This document shows, one piece after another, positions 15,118-16,872 of a DNA stretch of 16,872 nucleotides. A program made the translations under genes and the position numbers. The stretch is from Chromera velia (lineage: Eukaryota > Sar > Chromeraceae): the NCBI GenBank assembly GCA_018398765.1, contig JAHBMJ010000378.1:32501-49372 (forward strand). The letters run 5' to 3'. The stretch's first letter is position 1. Every line of letters starts with the position of its first letter. A model generated the notes under the pieces. The model had not been told where the DNA came from. It saw only the letters and a program-made list of their open reading frames with translations, and ran no database searches.

Positions 15118-15401
15118 CTAATTCGAAAAGTTGTAGATGGGTTTTCCGTCTTTCCAAATTGTCAGCCTGATGTCCTCGAAGGTCCTGAAAAAAAAATGGT
15201 GAAGACAGAAGGAAATGATTTTTTTTTTTGAATGAGAGTTGCTTATTTCTTTTTTCTCTTTTTGTTTTGACTGACTTTCCAAAAACTTCTTTGAAATCAA
15301 GAACCACTTCCTTCACCATCTGCTTGGTTCCTCTGCGCTGAGGGGAGTAATGATTTTTCACCCCGTTTTTGTCAAGGATTTCCTTTCCTTTCTCTTTCAG
15401 G
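15118..15401 (-). CDS. Hypothetical protein, two 3' exons with a 91-nt intron
   Basis: Exon 15401-15276 follows an acceptor-like TTTTTTCCCCCAG and encodes LKEKGKEILDKNG, HYSPQRRGTKQMVKEVVLDF and KEVFGK. The intron at 15275-15185 has donor GTCAGT and ends with a T-run and CAG; splicing in phase 2 continues TFEDIRLTIWKDGKPIYNFS N and stop TAG at 15120-15118. The continuous frame and strong 3' splice signal support this over the unspliced alternative. The frame is also open upstream of 15401 to 15463, so further 5' exons are expected. Lys-rich, no domain recognised. Confidence 0.55.
15185..15275 (-). other. Predicted 91-nt intron
   Basis: GTCAGT donor, A-rich body, and CACCATTTTTTTTTCAG acceptor on the minus strand. 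It joins two coding-looking frames in phase 2. Confidence 0.55.
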
Positions 15402-15553
15402 CTGGGGGAAAAAATATACCAGCTGGGGGGGCAAGAAAACTCGCGGAATGCGCGCGCGGACACATACTAAATAATATAGTTACTATATGTAAGTCACCAT
15501 CAAAGTTTATTAGTAGTGAATTTAGGCTACCGTCCAATTTACATTAGTACCAC

Positions 15554-15835
15554 CTATAATTTAAGTATATTTGGGGAAACTCCATGATGCGTCCACAGAA
15601 TGGCTGACAAAATGTTGACGTATACGTCCTGCACACCGGCTTCTTCTTCTTCTTCTTCTGCCTCAAACTCATGGAGCAGCTCAAACAACTTTGCGCGAAA
15701 TGTTCGATGCCGACCCTGCGCCTGCCCACGCAGCTTCCACTGCCCCGGCCTGCCCGTCTCGCAGCCGCGAGATGGCGGGCCCCCGACATCTCGATGTACG
15801 GCGAGTGGATGTCTGCATTCTCCCCTCTCGAGATG
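15554..15835 (-). CDS. Low-confidence open frame with poly-Glu run
   Basis: Ninety-three sense codons between stops, no start codon assigned. The C-terminal half reads AKLFELLHEFEAEEEEEEAG and VQDVYVNILSAILWTHHG, which looks like coding sequence; the poly-Glu is made by a (GAA)6 microsatellite (plus strand TTC repeats at 15641-15659). Other minus-strand frames are also open here. It could be the 3' exon of the locus to the right. Confidence 0.3.
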   Translation of the reverse strand, partial: HLERGECRHPLAVHRDVGGPPSRGCETGRPGQWKLRGQAQGRHRTFRAKLFELLHEFEAEEEEEEAGVQDVYVNILSAILWTHHGVSPNILKL

Positions 15836-15989
15836 CTACCTGAGGGCGCCTCTGCAGTTCTGGGCAGTGGTACGATTGACCTGTAGAGAGATGCGAGTCT
15901 CGTGACTCGCGGCAATCCTGTGCCGCTTCTGTTCTTCGGAGTCCCCGCTCCTGGCTGTGTGGCATCCGTCCCCGCACATCGCCATGTTT

Positions 15990-16103
15990 ACAAAAATTGT
16001 GTCTGAGATTCCTGCTCAGGAATTCCTCGAAGACACGGCCTGCGTCAGGCAGACCGTACACTGCTTTCTGGAGGAGCCACATACATTCGGAAGGTCCAGG
16101 CGG
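15990..16103 (-). pseudogene. Possible Ty1/copia-type reverse transcriptase fragment
   Basis: One minus-strand frame reads PPGPSECMWLLQKAVYGLPD then AGRVFEEFLSRNL. This fits the copia RT pattern PPG...L.KA.YGL..AGR.W/F...L, but the frame has no further RT, integrase or RNase H motif on either side, and two other frames of the same DNA also look plausible. If real, it is a short relic. Confidence 0.3.
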
Positions 16104-16284
16104 GCAAGAACCGACTGCAACTCACTCTCCAGTGAGTCAATCGCAGGAGGCCTACCCCCACCGTAATTTCCAGAGCCAACATGAATCCACTTCCAAAGAT
16201 GAAGCGGAATCTTTGTGCAGAGACGACACAGAAAAATGGACAAACGCAACAGAGAAGACACAGCATGATTGTGATTGCACTCAC

Positions 16285-16387
16285 TTTCAATTGCCGGCCT
16301 TCCCTGTTTTTCTGCTTGGTCACACCTCTGCAGTCTCATTCTGTGGGGCGCCCACAGAGCTCGGTTCTCGGTCCGCAATTCAGTCAC
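16285..16387 (-). CDS. Candidate exon encoding a short coiled-coil segment
   Basis: The frame reads TELRTENRALWAPHRMRLQR and CDQAEKQGRPAIE and ends at a consensus donor GTGAGT (16284-16279). A 74-nt intron candidate (16284-16211) ends with a pyrimidine tract and CAAAG. Further downstream an Asp-Ser-Leu-Glu-Ser-Glu-Leu segment (about 16153-16045) may be the next exon, but I could not close all phases. The frame is offset by one from the 16380-16628 segment directly upstream. Confidence 0.4.
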
Positions 16388-16628
16388 CGCTGCATGTTGT
16401 CAGACGGGTGGCGGCGGCAGTCAAATCGGATGCTACTGTTCGAGCCAATGCTGCCCCCACGAAATGGTCTAAATAGTCAAACAGAAACCCGTCGAGGTTT
16501 TCGCCATTCCTGAACTGGCGAAGGGCCATGCGCACCGTTTCGGTGCCAATGCCGTTGGTGGCAAAGAGCTCGGGTCTGTCGTGGAGTAAGCGAGTAAGCT
16601 CTACCCAGGTCCCATGGCGGAAACGAAC
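16380..16628 (-). CDS. Hypothetical helical protein segment (probable exon)
   Basis: Minus-strand frame from about 16628 with coding character: FRHGTWVELTRLLHDRPELF, GTETVRMALRQFRNGENLDG, FLFDYLDHFVGAALARTVAS and a stop at 16382-16380. The open frame extends upstream to 16778, but that part overlaps the palindromic repeats and looks non-coding. No ATG clearly begins the segment. It is probably continued by the coiled-coil segment at 16285-16387 through a splice or a 1-nt frame error. No family was recognised. Confidence 0.45.
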   Translation of the reverse strand, partial: VRFRHGTWVELTRLLHDRPELFATNGIGTETVRMALRQFRNGENLDGFLFDYLDHFVGAALARTVASDLTAAATRLTTCSGD

Positions 16629-16746
16629 ATGTTCGGATCCGCGGAAAAATTGCACTTTTCCGCATGCGCGGATCCGAACAGTGAGCAATTCCGCGTAGCA
16701 TATTGCACTTCCGAACACTGTTCGTTTCCACGTTCGAACACTGTTC
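16624..16746. repeat. Cluster of GAACA/TGTTC palindromes and a long imperfect hairpin
   Basis: CGAACATGTTCG (16624-16635) and CGAACACTGTTCG (16712-16724) are palindromes, and GAACACTGTTC recurs at 16736-16746. In addition TGTTCGGATCCGCGGAAAA (16630-16648) pairs with TTTTCCGC (16656-16663) and CGCGGATCCGAACA (16667-16680) to form a hairpin. ATTGCAC also occurs twice. The cluster lies at the 5' edge of the minus-strand coding segment ending at 16628. Confidence 0.8.
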
Positions 16747-16872
16747 AGATCCACACCTTCACTCTTCACTCCCATCATGAGACGATGGATCCGTACAGAG
16801 CATATGCCGAAACAGCTCTCACTCAGTGGTTACGCTTTCGGACGTCCTCTATTGGTCTTCGTGAGCAAATTC

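Noticed and set aside
15900-16080. A RING finger (CTVC ... MCGDGC ... RHRI) on the minus strand
   Set aside because: The pattern needs two frames, crosses a stop, and the final Cys pair is missing; too weak to call.

Overview
The window looks like nuclear DNA of a unicellular eukaryote. The evidence is a chimeric NHL-repeat/BTB protein gene, candidate GT-AG introns that keep reading frames open, abundant microsatellites (GACA, TCAG, GATT, GT/GA) and a tRNA-like Pol III A/B-box element. No bacterial operon signals, Shine-Dalgarno sites or rRNA genes were seen. A chromerid or other alveolate/algal source would fit the BTB-NHL architecture and the TGCATGCA octamers, but I cannot prove taxonomy from the sequence.

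Layout. (1) 174-1921 (+): a gene of six tandem 162-bp NHL units followed by a BTB/POZ domain and a BACK-like tail. It carries a 192-nt in-frame pyrimidine-rich expansion in unit 4 and a 1-nt frameshift between units 5 and 6. (2) 1922-8434: long non-genic stretch with microsatellites, AT-rich DNA, a pyrimidine-skewed tract, a short GC-rich island, and a composite element of hairpin, degenerate ~31-bp repeats and tRNA-like module at 6837-7203. (3) 8435-16778: a densely packed half in which nearly every coding-looking segment is on the minus strand. None of these genes is assigned to a known family. The best models need very short introns: 38 nt at 10179-10216, 44/38/44 nt in the gene at 11068-11574, 42 nt at 9322-9363 (weaker), 91 nt at 15185-15275.

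Most interesting observation. In the 126-residue gene at 11068-11574, two of the three predicted introns (11155-11198 and 11414-11457) are near-identical copies of one 44-nt sequence (42/44 matches). They start GTGCTC and end CAAAG on the minus strand, and removing both together with the 38-nt intron between them gives one continuous frame. This is what recently multiplied introns (introner-like elements) look like.

Other structure: a 132-bp tandem repeat encoding 44-residue units fused across a G9 run to a membrane-anchor-like tail; a 78-bp minisatellite; a duplicated intergenic element beside (TCAG)n arrays; six TGCATGCA palindromes confined to 8.6-15.1 kb; and a nest of GAACA/TGTTC palindromes near the right end. 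Several coding-looking frames are broken by single-base indels, half of them at G/C homopolymers, so either draft-assembly errors or real decay must be considered for each.
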